A stretch of DNA of 19,542 nt from an uncultured Ruminococcus sp. (GTDB lineage: Bacteria > Bacillota > Clostridia > Lachnospirales > Lachnospiraceae), in assembly GCA_900541505.1 (NCBI GenBank), contig UQKK01000052.1:1-19542 (forward strand). The letters run 5' to 3'. The notes below the pieces were generated by a model, which searched no databases, was not told the DNA's origin, and worked only from the letters and a program-made list of their open reading frames with translations. Each line of letters opens with the position of its first letter. Position 1 is the first letter of the stretch. This document shows positions 1 through 6,560 of the stretch, in pieces. A program made the position numbers and the translations under genes.

Positions 1-105
1 CCGCCTCTATAGGCGGTGAGTAACAAGTTCGTATCAGTGGCGAGTCTTGAATCTGGGATGACTTTACGGATTCAGCTTGCCCGTGGTTCCGGTTTAAAAT
101 CGAGA

Positions 106-136
106 TGTATAAACTTTCCTGTCTTTCGGGATACTA
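106..136 (+). promoter_or_regulatory. Predicted sigma-G (forespore) promoter of spoVAD
   Basis: A -35 element TGTATA (106-111) is followed after 18 bases by GATACTA (130-136). The forespore sigma factor SigG of Bacillus recognises roughly GHATR-N18-CATWHTA, so only the first base of the -10 differs. This would start transcription near position 143 and leave a leader of about 78 bases before spoVAD. The match fits the known forespore expression of spoVA genes. It is a motif match only; no transcription data support it. Confidence 0.55.
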
Positions 137-149
137 AGAGTGCAGCTAA

Positions 150-189
150 TGTACTGTTTCATTGAATTTCAGCATAGTGAGGCAGTACA
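150..189 (+). other. 12-bp hairpin in the spoVAD leader
   Basis: Bases 150-161 (TGTACTGTTTCA) pair with 178-189 (TGAGGCAGTACA), giving 12 consecutive pairs of which two are G-U, around a 16-base loop. It lies between the predicted SigG start site and the ribosome binding site at 211-217, so it would be in the mRNA leader. No run of T follows, so it is not a terminator. A role in mRNA stability or translation control is inference. Confidence 0.5.
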
Positions 190-220
190 CTGGTATTACG
201 GGGAAAGGCGAGGAAAAGAT

Positions 221-1231
221 ATGAATCAGATAAGAGGAAGCCAGAGCATACAGTTTTCGCAGGCGCCCTTTTTAATCAGCAGCGCTTCGGTGGCAGGGAG
301 CAAGGAGTCGCAGGGACCGCTGGGCAAACTGTTTGATATGGTAAATGAGGATGACCTGTTCGGAGCAAAGACATGGGAGGAAGCCGAGAGCACTATGCAG
401 AAGGAAGCATGTGTGCTGGCATTGGGGAAAGCACATCTGGAGGCCAAGAAAGTGCGCTATCTATACGGAGGAGATTTGCTGCGCCAGGGGATTGCCACAT
501 CCATGGGTGTGGAGGCACTGCAGATACCGATGTTCGGACTGTACGGCGCATGCTCCACCTCAGGAGAGGCGCTGGCGTTGAGTGCTATGAGTGTGGCGGC
601 GGGATATGGAGAATATATGCTGGCTGTCACCTCCAGTCATTTCGGGAGTGCGGAGAAAGAGTTTCGGTTTCCTCTGGGATATGCCAACCAGAGACCGCTG
701 TCCGCCCATTGGACCGTGACAGGCAGCGGCGCGTTTCTTGTGGGAATACAGAAAAGCCACGTGCGCATCACCGGAGTGACGATTGGAAAAATTGTGGACT
801 ACGGACTGAAAGATTCCCAGAATATGGGAGCATGTATGGCTCCGGCGGCAGCGGACACCATTGCGCAGAACTTAAAGGACTTTGGCAGGAATGTAGAGGA
901 TTATGACCGAATCATCACGGGAGATTTGGGATATATCGGGCAGTCCATCCTCTTTGACCTGGCAAAAGGTAAAGGGCACGATATCCGAAAGCAGCATATG
1001 GACTGCGGAATGACAATCTTTGACCAGGAGACACAGGATACCCATGCAGGCGGCAGCGGGTGCGGGTGTGCGGCGGTGACGCTTTCGGCATTCATTCTCC
1101 CCAAGATAGAAAAGGGGGAGTGGAAACGTGTGCTTTTTGTGCCTACCGGAGCACTCATGTCTACGGTCAGTTTCAATGAGGGAGCGAGCGTTCCGGGAAT
1201 CGCTCACGGGATTGTATTGGAACATTGCTAG
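221..1231 (+). CDS. spoVAD: Stage V sporulation protein AD (SpoVAD)
   Basis: SpoVAD is a forespore inner-membrane-associated protein of the SpoVA complex, which moves Ca-dipicolinic acid into the developing spore and out at germination; the Bacillus protein binds dipicolinate. The fold is thiolase/ketoacyl-synthase III-like. Here the thiolase-style Cys motif GACST falls at residues 109-113 (Cys111), and the C-terminal half carries THAGGSGCGCAAV at about 274-286. The protein has 336 residues, close to the usual size for the family. I chose the ATG at 221 because AGGAAAA at 211-217 precedes it and the product then begins MNQIRGSQSIQF, as expected; an in-frame ATG at 140 would add 27 unlike residues. 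spoVAE follows 96 bases downstream. spoVAC, the usual upstream neighbour, is not in the 220 bases available. Confidence 0.95.
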   Translation: MNQIRGSQSIQFSQAPFLISSASVAGSKESQGPLGKLFDMVNEDDLFGAKTWEEAESTMQKEACVLALGKAHLEAKKVRYLYGGDLLRQGIATSMGVEALQIPMFGLYGACSTSGEALALSAMSVAAGYGEYMLAVTSSHFGSAEKEFRFPLGYANQRPLSAHWTVTGSGAFLVGIQKSHVRITGVTIGKIVDYGLKDSQNMGACMAPAAADTIAQNLKDFGRNVEDYDRIITGDLGYIGQSILFDLAKGKGHDIRKQHMDCGMTIFDQETQDTHAGGSGCGCAAVTLSAFILPKIEKGEWKRVLFVPTGALMSTVSFNEGASVPGIAHGIVLEHC

Positions 1232-1327
1232 CGCCGGTATACACGGGACAGCATGTCGGAAGCTGCAAGATTCTGCGGTTTTTGCTCGCTGCGCGTGAAA
1301 TGTCGGCGGCAGAAGGAGGAAATAGAT

Positions 1328-1684
1328 ATGGACTATGTAAAAGCATTTTTAATTGGAGGGCTCATTTGCGCTGTCATCCAGATTCTTCTGGACCGTACTA
1401 AGCTGATGCCGGGGAGGATTATGGTGCTGCTGGTATGTTCCGGCGCAATCCTGGGATTTTGCAATCTCTATGAACCGTTCCAGGAATTTGCCAAGTCCGG
1501 GGCGAGCGTGCCCCTTCTGGGATTTGGCAACGTCCTCTGGCAGGGGGTAAAAGAAGCAGTTGATAAACATGGCTTTATCGGCATTTTTATGGGCGGCTTC
1601 AAAGCCAGCGCTGTGGGGATATCCGCGGCTCTTATCTTCGGTTATCTGGCTTCCTTTATCTTTGAGCCGAAGATGAAAAAGTAG
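1328..1684 (+). CDS. spoVAE: Stage V sporulation protein AE (SpoVAE/SpoVAEb-type membrane protein)
   Basis: A 118-residue integral membrane protein of the SpoVA dipicolinate channel. It shows hydrophobic segments at about residues 4-20, 30-48, 62-75 and 88-112, and ends in the typical GFKASAVGISAALIFGYLAS...EPKMKK tail. The start at 1328 is set by AAGGAGGA at 1313-1320, seven bases upstream. An in-frame ATG at 1253 would add 25 cysteine- and arginine-rich residues that do not belong to the family. It is probably co-transcribed with spoVAD in the forespore and ends at the terminator at 1719-1741. Confidence 0.93.
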   Translation: MDYVKAFLIGGLICAVIQILLDRTKLMPGRIMVLLVCSGAILGFCNLYEPFQEFAKSGASVPLLGFGNVLWQGVKEAVDKHGFIGIFMGGFKASAVGISAALIFGYLASFIFEPKMKK

Positions 1685-1718
1685 CAGTTATCGTTCGGCA
1701 CATATCGGTGCCATTTGC

Positions 1719-1741
1719 AAAACATGCGGGCATGTTTTTTT
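1719..1741 (+). terminator. Intrinsic terminator of the spoVA genes
   Basis: AAAACATG (1719-1726) pairs perfectly with CATGTTTT (1731-1738) around a CGGG loop, and the T run continues to 1741. A smaller hairpin, GGCAC/GTGCC at 1697-1712, precedes it. Confidence 0.8.
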
Positions 1742-1814
1742 GCTTCCCGTACACTGTATGGCTGAACCGATACACAAATAAAGGGCAATTGAAAAATTTT
1801 GTTGTTTTTTGGGG

Positions 1815-1830
1815 ATGATAATGTTATCGT
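1815..1830. promoter_or_regulatory. GATAA/TTATC inverted repeat in the Na/Pi transporter promoter region
   Basis: The sequence ATGATAATGTTATCGT holds GATAA (1817-1821) and TTATC (1824-1828) as an inverted repeat with a two-base centre. GATAAT (1817-1822) is also a possible -10 element, but I see no convincing -35 at standard spacing. It is a candidate promoter/operator about 65 bases before the start codon. Confidence 0.3.
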
Positions 1831-1894
1831 AATGGTGTAGCACGTTTTTTGAGCTATGAAGGATAAAATGAGAGCCATACCTTAGGAGGAAATT

Positions 1895-3535
1895 ATGAGT
1901 TATGTAAGCATCATCATCCCTTTTGTCGGGGGTCTGGGCATGTTCATCTATGGCATGCAGATTATGGCACAGGGATTGGAAAATGCAGCCGGAAGTAAGA
2001 TGAAGACTATGCTGGAGGCGTTGACGAAGAATAAATTCTTCGGTGTACTCCTCGGAGCGCTGATTACAGCAGTTATCCAGAGTTCTTCCGCTACCACGGT
2101 TATGGTCGTGGGCTTTGTCAATGCAGGCATCATGAATCTGACACAGGCAATGGGTGTTATCATGGGTGCCAATATCGGTACGACAGTAACCGGTTGGCTT
2201 GTCTCCAGTGTGGAGTGGGCGAAGTTTTTAAGCCCAGGGAATATCGCGCCAATCGCGGTCATGGCGGGCGTCATCGTGATGCTGACCGGGAAACGGCGTT
2301 CCACCAAAGACATTGCCAGTATCATCATCGGATTCGGACTTTTGTTTATCGGAATCACGACCATGTCCTCAGCGGTATCTCCGCTGCAGGAGTCAGAAGG
2401 ATTCCGCAATATATTTGTGGCGCTGGGACACAATCCGTTTCTTGGAATCATAGCCGGCGCATTGGTGACAGCTATCATTCAGAGTTCTTCCGCATCGGTG
2501 GGAATATTGCAGAGCCTTGCCGCGGCAGGACTGGTTCCCTTTAACGCGGCAGTGTACATCATCATGGGACAGAATATCGGTACCTGCGTGACCGCCATCA
2601 TGTCCAGTATTGGTGCGAAGAAAACCGCGAAGACAGCTGCAGTTATGCATCTGCTCTTCAATATTATAGGAACGATTATCTTCAGTATTGTGGGAATTTT
2701 GTTCTTTGCTGTTATCAATCCGCAGGCGGGCACAGGTATGATTACGCAGACGCAGATTAGTACCGTGCATACGATTTTCAACATTGGTACGACAATCATT
2801 CTCTTCCCGGTGTCTGACTGGATTATCAAACTGGCGAAGAAGATTGAGAAAGAGGATAAAACACAGGTGGATGACAACAAGGTTCTTCTGGATGAAAGAA
2901 TGTTGGAGACACCGAGCATTGCCCTACAGTCAGTAGTCAGTGAAGTCTGCCGTATGGGAAATATTGTTAAAAATACAATGGACAGGTCCAAATCCGTGAT
3001 GTTTACCCAGGATTATCAAAGCATTCTGGATATCAAGGAGGAGGAAAATACGGTGGATGGTCTGTGCAGCGGCATCACCAACTATGTCATTAAGCTCAAT
3101 TCTCTCTCTATCAATGAAAAAGAGCATCAGCATATTGCCAGCCTTCTGCAGATTATCTCTGATGTGGAGCGGGTCAGCGACTACTGCGAGAATATTTCTG
3201 AATTTGCGGAGACACTGAAGGAGCGGAAAGCCAAGTTCTCTGATGTAGGGAAGAAAGAACTGGAGGAAATGATAGATGTCTGTGCGGACAGCTTCCGTTA
3301 TGCGGTGGAAGCCCTGGCAGAGAACAGTAAAGAAAAGGCAATGAAGGTCATTGAAAAGGAAAGCCAGGCAGATGAATTGGAAATCCGTCTGCGGGCGGAG
3401 CACATGAAGCGTCTGGCGAACAACCAGTGCGATACCGATGCGGGAATCGTATTTTTGGATGCACTGGTCTGCCTGGAGAGGATTTCAGACCACTCCAGGA
3501 ATATCGCGGAGGAGATACTTACGATTTCTGTGTAA
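1895..3535 (+). CDS. Na+/phosphate cotransporter family protein with C-terminal PhoU-like domain
   Basis: A 546-residue membrane protein of the Na/Pi cotransporter family (type II, NptA/YjbB-like). The membrane part, about residues 1-315, is an inverted repeat. Each half carries the diagnostic QSSSA motif (62-66 and 196-200) and a G-NIGT motif (92-96 and 225-230). Residues about 340-540 are soluble, charged and helical, and resemble PhoU; bacterial members of this family often carry such a tail. It may import or export phosphate; relatives in E. coli act in export, so direction is not decided here. The start is supported by TAGGAGGA at 1883-1890. It is a single-gene unit, bounded by the terminators at 1719-1741 and 3597-3627. 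Its position beside pst-pho genes suggests shared control by phosphate, but no clear Pho box precedes it. Confidence 0.92.
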   Translation: MSYVSIIIPFVGGLGMFIYGMQIMAQGLENAAGSKMKTMLEALTKNKFFGVLLGALITAVIQSSSATTVMVVGFVNAGIMNLTQAMGVIMGANIGTTVTGWLVSSVEWAKFLSPGNIAPIAVMAGVIVMLTGKRRSTKDIASIIIGFGLLFIGITTMSSAVSPLQESEGFRNIFVALGHNPFLGIIAGALVTAIIQSSSASVGILQSLAAAGLVPFNAAVYIIMGQNIGTCVTAIMSSIGAKKTAKTAAVMHLLFNIIGTIIFSIVGILFFAVINPQAGTGMITQTQISTVHTIFNIGTTIILFPVSDWIIKLAKKIEKEDKTQVDDNKVLLDERMLETPSIALQSVVSEVCRMGNIVKNTMDRSKSVMFTQDYQSILDIKEEENTVDGLCSGITNYVIKLNSLSINEKEHQHIASLLQIISDVERVSDYCENISEFAETLKERKAKFSDVGKKELEEMIDVCADSFRYAVEALAENSKEKAMKVIEKESQADELEIRLRAEHMKRLANNQCDTDAGIVFLDALVCLERISDHSRNIAEEILTISV

Positions 3536-3596
3536 AAAGGTGCACATAAAAGTGGGTTGAATAAAAAATAAAATATTTAAAGTGAAGTTTATTATT

Positions 3597-3627
3597 TTAA
3601 GGTTTGGCGAAATACGTCAAACCTTTT
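3597..3627 (+). terminator. Intrinsic terminator after the Na/Pi transporter
   Basis: AAGGTTTGGCG (3599-3609) pairs with CGTCAAACCTT (3615-3625), 11 pairs including one G-U, around the loop AAATA. An A-rich left flank and a short TTTT tail make it a likely bidirectional terminator. Confidence 0.8.
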
Positions 3628-3691
3628 GCATTATAATAGGAAAGTTCCTCGGCTCTGCTTATGGATTGAAAATTTAATTGCTTAACTAAAT

Positions 3692-3838
3692 ATGACAAAT
3701 TATATTTCTGCTCTTGGTTCTGCTTTTTTTGCATGGTATAATATCAAAAAGCATTATATTTCTGAATGTTCTGATACAGTTTCCGATAAGAATTACCGTC
3801 AAAAGTTATATGAGGAATTTCATATTGCCTCTGAATAG
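3692..3838 (+). CDS. Possible 48-residue small ORF or gene remnant
   Basis: An ATG frame of 48 codons begins MTNYISALGSAFFAWYNIKK and ends at a TAG at 3836-3838. There is no ribosome binding site in front, and a strong promoter -10 lies inside it, both of which argue against an expressed gene. The residue mix is protein-like (aromatic start, charged end: YRQKLYEEFHIASE), so it may be a fragment of a decayed gene. I do not recognise a family. Confidence 0.18.
   Translation: MTNYISALGSAFFAWYNIKKHYISECSDTVSDKNYRQKLYEEFHIASE
3714..3742 (+). promoter_or_regulatory. Extended -10 promoter for the nfeD-SPFH operon
   Basis: A perfect TATAAT (3737-3742) is preceded by TGG (3734-3736), an extended -10. 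A partial -35, TTGGTT (3714-3719), lies at 17-base spacing. Transcription would start near 3749 and leave about 155 bases of leader before the next start codon. Confidence 0.65.
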
Positions 3839-3903
3839 AATATACCGTCTCTTTACAAGGACACACACAGAGGACGTTACGGACAGATAAAGGAGGGATT
3901 GAA

Positions 3904-4368
3904 ATGGGGGATTTTATATCATCGACAGCGGGAATGAATCTGATATGGCTCATACTTTTTATTGTTCTGCTGGTGATTGAAATTTTTACGGTAGGTCTGA
4001 CTACCATATGGTTTGCGGGAGGGGCGCTGGCAGCTATGGCGGTGAATACGCTGGGAGCCGGGTTTTCGGGACAGATGGCGGCATTTTTGATTGTCTCCTG
4101 CGCACTGCTTGCGTTTACCAGACCTTGGGCGATGAAATATGTGAACAAAAAGCGGATTAAGACGAATTATGAAAGTATGATTGGAAAGATTATCAAAATC
4201 ACTGAGAGGGTAGATAATCTGAACCAGACCGGAAAGAGTGTTGTAGACGGTCAGGAATGGACGGTGCGAACCCAAAATGAGAGGGAGATATTGGAAAAAG
4301 GGGAACTGGCGAAAGTAGTGGAGGTTTCCGGGGTAAAATTAATGGTAGAGAAGTGTGAGGAGGAATAG
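3904..4368 (+). CDS. NfeD-family membrane protein
   Basis: A 154-residue protein of the short NfeD class. Residues about 12-75 form two to three membrane segments (LIWLILFIVLLVIEIFTVGL, then a glycine/alanine-rich stretch). Residues about 90-150 form the soluble OB-fold-like domain, with the family pattern of 'IGK...V...G.SVVDGQEWTVRT...G..AKVVEVSGVKLMVE'. NfeD proteins pair with SPFH/stomatin-like proteins in membrane microdomains; the SPFH gene follows after three bases, which supports the call strongly. AAGGAGGG near 3890 fixes the start. Exact function is not established; membrane organisation or stress tolerance is the usual suggestion. Confidence 0.88.
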   Translation: MGDFISSTAGMNLIWLILFIVLLVIEIFTVGLTTIWFAGGALAAMAVNTLGAGFSGQMAAFLIVSCALLAFTRPWAMKYVNKKRIKTNYESMIGKIIKITERVDNLNQTGKSVVDGQEWTVRTQNEREILEKGELAKVVEVSGVKLMVEKCEEE

Positions 4369-4371
4369 GAA

Positions 4372-5331
4372 ATGGCAGATTTGGCTTTTGTAAGTTTAGG
4401 CTTGGTATTGTTTCTGATTGTCGTAGTCATTGTGGTGCTGGTCCTGATTTCCTGTGTTAAGATTGTGCACCAGGCGCAGGCAATCGTACTGGAAAGGCTG
4501 GGCGCTTACCAGGCGACATGGAACACGGGGCTGCATTTTAAGATTCCCATCATCGACCGGGTGGCGAGAAGGATTGATTTGAAAGAGCAGGTGGTGGACT
4601 TCGCGCCTCAGCCTGTTATCACAAAAGATAATGTTACCATGCAGATTGACACGGTAGTGTTTTATCAGATTACGGACCCGAAAATGTTCTGTTATGGGGT
4701 TGCGAATCCGATTGTGGCAATTGAAAATCTGACAGCCACGACACTGCGAAATATCATCGGTGATTTGGAGCTGGACCAGACGCTGACGTCCCGTGAGACC
4801 ATCAACACAAGGATGAGGGCGGAGCTAGACCTTGCCACAGACCCCTGGGGAATCAAGGTCAACCGTGTGGAACTTAAAAATATCATCCCGCCCACAGCAA
4901 TCCGCGATGCCATGGAGAAGCAGATGAAGGCGGAGCGTGAGAGACGTGAGGCAATCCTGCGTGCAGAGGGAGAGAAGAAATCCACTGTGCTCGTGGCTGA
5001 GGGACAGAAGGAATCTGTTATCCTGGAAGCGGAGGCGGAGAAGCAGGCGGCAATCCTGCGCGCGGAAGCGGAAAAGGAAAAGATGATACGTGAGGCGGAA
5101 GGTGAAGCGGAAGCGATTCTGAAAGTACAGCAGGCAACTGCCGACGGCCTCAGATTCTTAAAAGAGGCAGGAGCGGACGAGGCAGTGCTGACGCTCAAGA
5201 GCCTGGAGGCATTTGAGAAGGCTGCCGACGGAAAGGCAACGAAGATTATCATTCCTTCCCAGATTCAGGAGATAGCAGGGCTTGTGAAATCCATCACCGA
5301 AGTGGCGGCAGACGACAGGAAGCCAGAATAG
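4372..5331 (+). CDS. SPFH/band 7/PHB domain protein (paraslipin/QmcA type)
   Basis: A 319-residue membrane-anchored scaffold protein. One N-terminal membrane segment (about residues 8-28) is followed by the band-7 domain (about 30-190), with stretches typical of the family: IVLERLGAYQATWNTGLHFKIP, DNVTMQIDTVVFYQITDP and DPWGIKVNRVELKNIIPP. Residues about 180-265 are a long Ala/Glu/Arg coiled coil with repeated 'AEAEK' and 'AEGE' units, which drives ring-like oligomers in the family. It lies three bases after the NfeD gene, so the two are one translation-coupled unit. Related to E. coli QmcA, which interacts with the membrane protease FtsH; that partner is not shown here. Confidence 0.92.
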   Translation: MADLAFVSLGLVLFLIVVVIVVLVLISCVKIVHQAQAIVLERLGAYQATWNTGLHFKIPIIDRVARRIDLKEQVVDFAPQPVITKDNVTMQIDTVVFYQITDPKMFCYGVANPIVAIENLTATTLRNIIGDLELDQTLTSRETINTRMRAELDLATDPWGIKVNRVELKNIIPPTAIRDAMEKQMKAERERREAILRAEGEKKSTVLVAEGQKESVILEAEAEKQAAILRAEAEKEKMIREAEGEAEAILKVQQATADGLRFLKEAGADEAVLTLKSLEAFEKAADGKATKIIIPSQIQEIAGLVKSITEVAADDRKPE

Positions 5332-5364
5332 AGGAAACAGAGAGATGGTACATTTCATCCAAAG

Positions 5365-5391
5365 AGACGGATAAGTGTACCGTCTTTTTTT
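5365..5391 (+). terminator. Intrinsic terminator of the nfeD-SPFH operon
   Basis: AGACGG (5365-5370) pairs with CCGTCT (5380-5385) around a 9-base loop, followed by T through 5391. The right arm overlaps TGTACC (5376-5381), which can instead pair with GGTACA (5347-5352), so a competing fold exists. Confidence 0.7.
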
Positions 5392-5425
5392 ATTTAATAG
5401 AAAACTCTGTTTCCTATTAAATAAA
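5389..5425. repeat. 12-bp inverted repeat TTTATTTAATAG/CTATTAAATAAA
   Basis: TTTATTTAATAG (5389-5400) is the exact reverse complement of CTATTAAATAAA (5414-5425). The 13-base loop contains CTCTGTTTC, which with the next base forms the exact complement of GGAAACAGAG at 5333-5342, just after the SPFH stop codon. These are base identities seen directly; function is not known. Confidence 0.7.
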
Positions 5426-5426
5426 A

Positions 5427-5517
5427 CCCTCCGGGAGGATGCGCACTGCGCGCAATTGGAAAATGGCTGCTGACGCAGCCGCGCTTCGGCGCGAGAATGT
5501 GCGAAGCACATTTTTTT
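5427..5517 (+). ncRNA. Array of five hairpins ending in an intrinsic terminator (candidate structured RNA or interspersed repeat)
   Basis: Within 90 bases I find CCTC/GAGG (5428-5438), TGCGC/GCGCA (5440-5454), GGCTGC-TGAC-GCAGCC (5465-5480), CGCGC-TTCG-GCGCG with a stable UUCG loop (5480-5493), and AATGTGC-GAA-GCACATT (5496-5512) followed by seven T in all. The last hairpin is a textbook terminator. The GC content is far above the flanks. It could be the 3' end of a small RNA, a read-through barrier before pst, or a dispersed intergenic repeat. I cannot tell which without genome-wide comparison. Confidence 0.45.
5496..5517 (+). terminator. Strong intrinsic terminator upstream of the pst promoter
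   Basis: A 7-bp stem (AATGTGC/GCACATT) with loop GAA is followed by an unbroken T run to 5517. It insulates pst from upstream transcription. Its T run merges with the first Pho-box-like repeat at 5515. Confidence 0.85.
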
Positions 5518-5569
5518 ACATAGATTTAACATAGGTATGATTTTACATTTTACATTGCTTCTTTATGAT
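5515..5569 (+). promoter_or_regulatory. Pho-box-like repeats and pst operon promoter
   Basis: TTTACA (5515-5520) and TTAACA (5526-5531) are spaced 11 bases apart, the period of PhoP/PhoB binding repeats in Firmicutes (TTAACA-type) and Proteobacteria. Two further TTTTACA units follow at 5541-5547 and 5548-5554. A good -10, TATGAT (5564-5569), sits 17 bases after a poor -35 (TTTTAC, 5541-5546), as expected of an activator-dependent Pho promoter. Transcription would start near 5576. Binding by the PhoB encoded in the same operon is inference. Confidence 0.55.
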
Positions 5570-5641
5570 AGCTACTGTGAAGAAAATAAACAAAGACAAA
5601 AAGCTTACAAAATCAGATTGAAGCAAAGGAGATTTTAAAAG

Positions 5642-6547
5642 ATGAAAATGAAAAAGTTTATTGCGGCGTTATCTATGGTAAGTATGCTGGCAGTGGCAAT
5701 GACAGGATGTGGTTCCAGCGATTCAGGAAGCGAAGGCGGTTCCGATTCTTCCGCATGGGACAATTCTAATGATATTACAATCGTATCCCGCGAGGATGGT
5801 TCCGGTACAAGAGGAGCATTTGTAGAGTTGTTTGAAATCGAAGAAGAAGTAGACGGCGAAAAAGTGGATATGACAACAGAGGCGGCTCAGATTACAAACA
5901 GTACATCTGTTATGCTCACCACAGTATCCGGGGATGAATATGCAATCGGATATGTATCTCTCGGTTCTCTTGACGATTCTGTCAAAGCATTGAAGATTGA
6001 CGGAGCAGAGGCGACGGCAGAGAATATCAAATCCGGTACATACAAAGTTTCCAGACCGTTTAACATTGCGACAAAAGAGGGGCTGGACAACGAAGTGGCA
6101 GCAGATTTCATCAGCTTTATCATGAGCGAAGAGGGACAGAAGGTTATTGCTGACGAGGGATACATCCCGGTGGATGATGTGCAGGCTTATGAGGGAACAC
6201 AGCCGTCCGGCAAAGCTGTAGTAGGTGGTTCTTCTTCTGTATCACCGGTAATGGAGAAGCTGGCAGAGGCATATAAGGCAGTAAACCCGAATGCAGAGAT
6301 TGAGTTACAGACTTCTGATTCTACAACAGGTATGACATCTGCAATCGATGGCAGCTACGACATTGGTATGGCTTCCAGAGAACTGAAAGACGAAGAACTT
6401 TCACAGGGGCTGACTGCAACCGTGATTGCGACAGATGGTATCGCGGTAATCGTAAATAAGGCAAACACAATGGACGACATGACATCCGACCAGGTGAAAG
6501 CAATTTACACAGGAGAAGCAATTTCCTGGAGCGATATAGCAGAGTAA
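5642..6547 (+). CDS. pstS: Phosphate ABC transporter substrate-binding lipoprotein PstS, circularly permuted
   Basis: The extracellular phosphate-binding lipoprotein that feeds PstCAB. A lipoprotein signal peptide (MKMKKFIAALSMV...AMTGC, Cys23 lipidated) is followed by a Ser/Gly/Asp linker to about 40. The binding protein itself is in unusual order: residues 43-177 (ITIVSREDGSGTRGAF ... SRPFNIATK ... MSEEGQKVIADEGYIPV) match the second half of a normal PstS. Residues 190-301 (KAVVGGSSSVSPVMEKLAEA ... SDSTTGM ... DIGMASRELKDEE ... DGIAVIVN ... YTGEAISWSDIAE) match the first half. Both groups of phosphate-contact motifs are present, GSGTR at 53-57 and GSSSVSP at 196-202 with SDSTTG and DIGMASR, so a working site is plausible. 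AAAGGAGA at 5625-5632 supports the start. pstC follows 13 bases after the stop. Confidence 0.93.
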   Translation: MKMKKFIAALSMVSMLAVAMTGCGSSDSGSEGGSDSSAWDNSNDITIVSREDGSGTRGAFVELFEIEEEVDGEKVDMTTEAAQITNSTSVMLTTVSGDEYAIGYVSLGSLDDSVKALKIDGAEATAENIKSGTYKVSRPFNIATKEGLDNEVAADFISFIMSEEGQKVIADEGYIPVDDVQAYEGTQPSGKAVVGGSSSVSPVMEKLAEAYKAVNPNAEIELQTSDSTTGMTSAIDGSYDIGMASRELKDEELSQGLTATVIATDGIAVIVNKANTMDDMTSDQVKAIYTGEAISWSDIAE

Positions 6548-6560
6548 GAGGAAAATAAAT

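Larger units (their letters stand above)
3536..3903. other. Intergenic region between the Na/Pi transporter and the nfeD-like gene
   Basis: This 368-base AT-rich gap holds the terminator of the transporter gene (3597-3627), a strong promoter (3714-3742), a doubtful 48-codon reading frame (3692-3838) overlapping that promoter, and the ribosome binding site of the next gene (AAGGAGGG near 3890). I see no RNA gene or insertion sequence in it. Confidence 0.6.
5332..5641. other. Intergenic region between SPFH gene and pstS
   Basis: This 310-base gap holds, in order, nested inverted repeats with a terminator (5333-5425), an array of five hairpins ending in a second strong terminator (5427-5517), Pho-box-like repeats and the pst promoter (5515-5569), and a purine-rich leader with the pstS ribosome binding site AAAGGAGA (5625-5632). 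No coding frame is convincing. Confidence 0.7.

Noticed and set aside
1..105. Possible end of an IS200/IS605-type element: hairpin CCGCCT-CTAT-AGGCGG at 1-16, a frame ending ASIGGE-stop at 29, and a GAATC/GATTC inverted repeat at about 49-73
   Set aside because: The open piece is only seven codons and I cannot identify a transposase or a clear element boundary. The sequence left of the window would be needed.
4692..5252. Long minus-strand frame of 186 codons opposite the SPFH gene
   Set aside because: It is the mirror of the repetitive Ala/Glu coiled coil; the residue mix (Ser/Ala/Phe-rich) and lack of a ribosome binding site mark it as a shadow.
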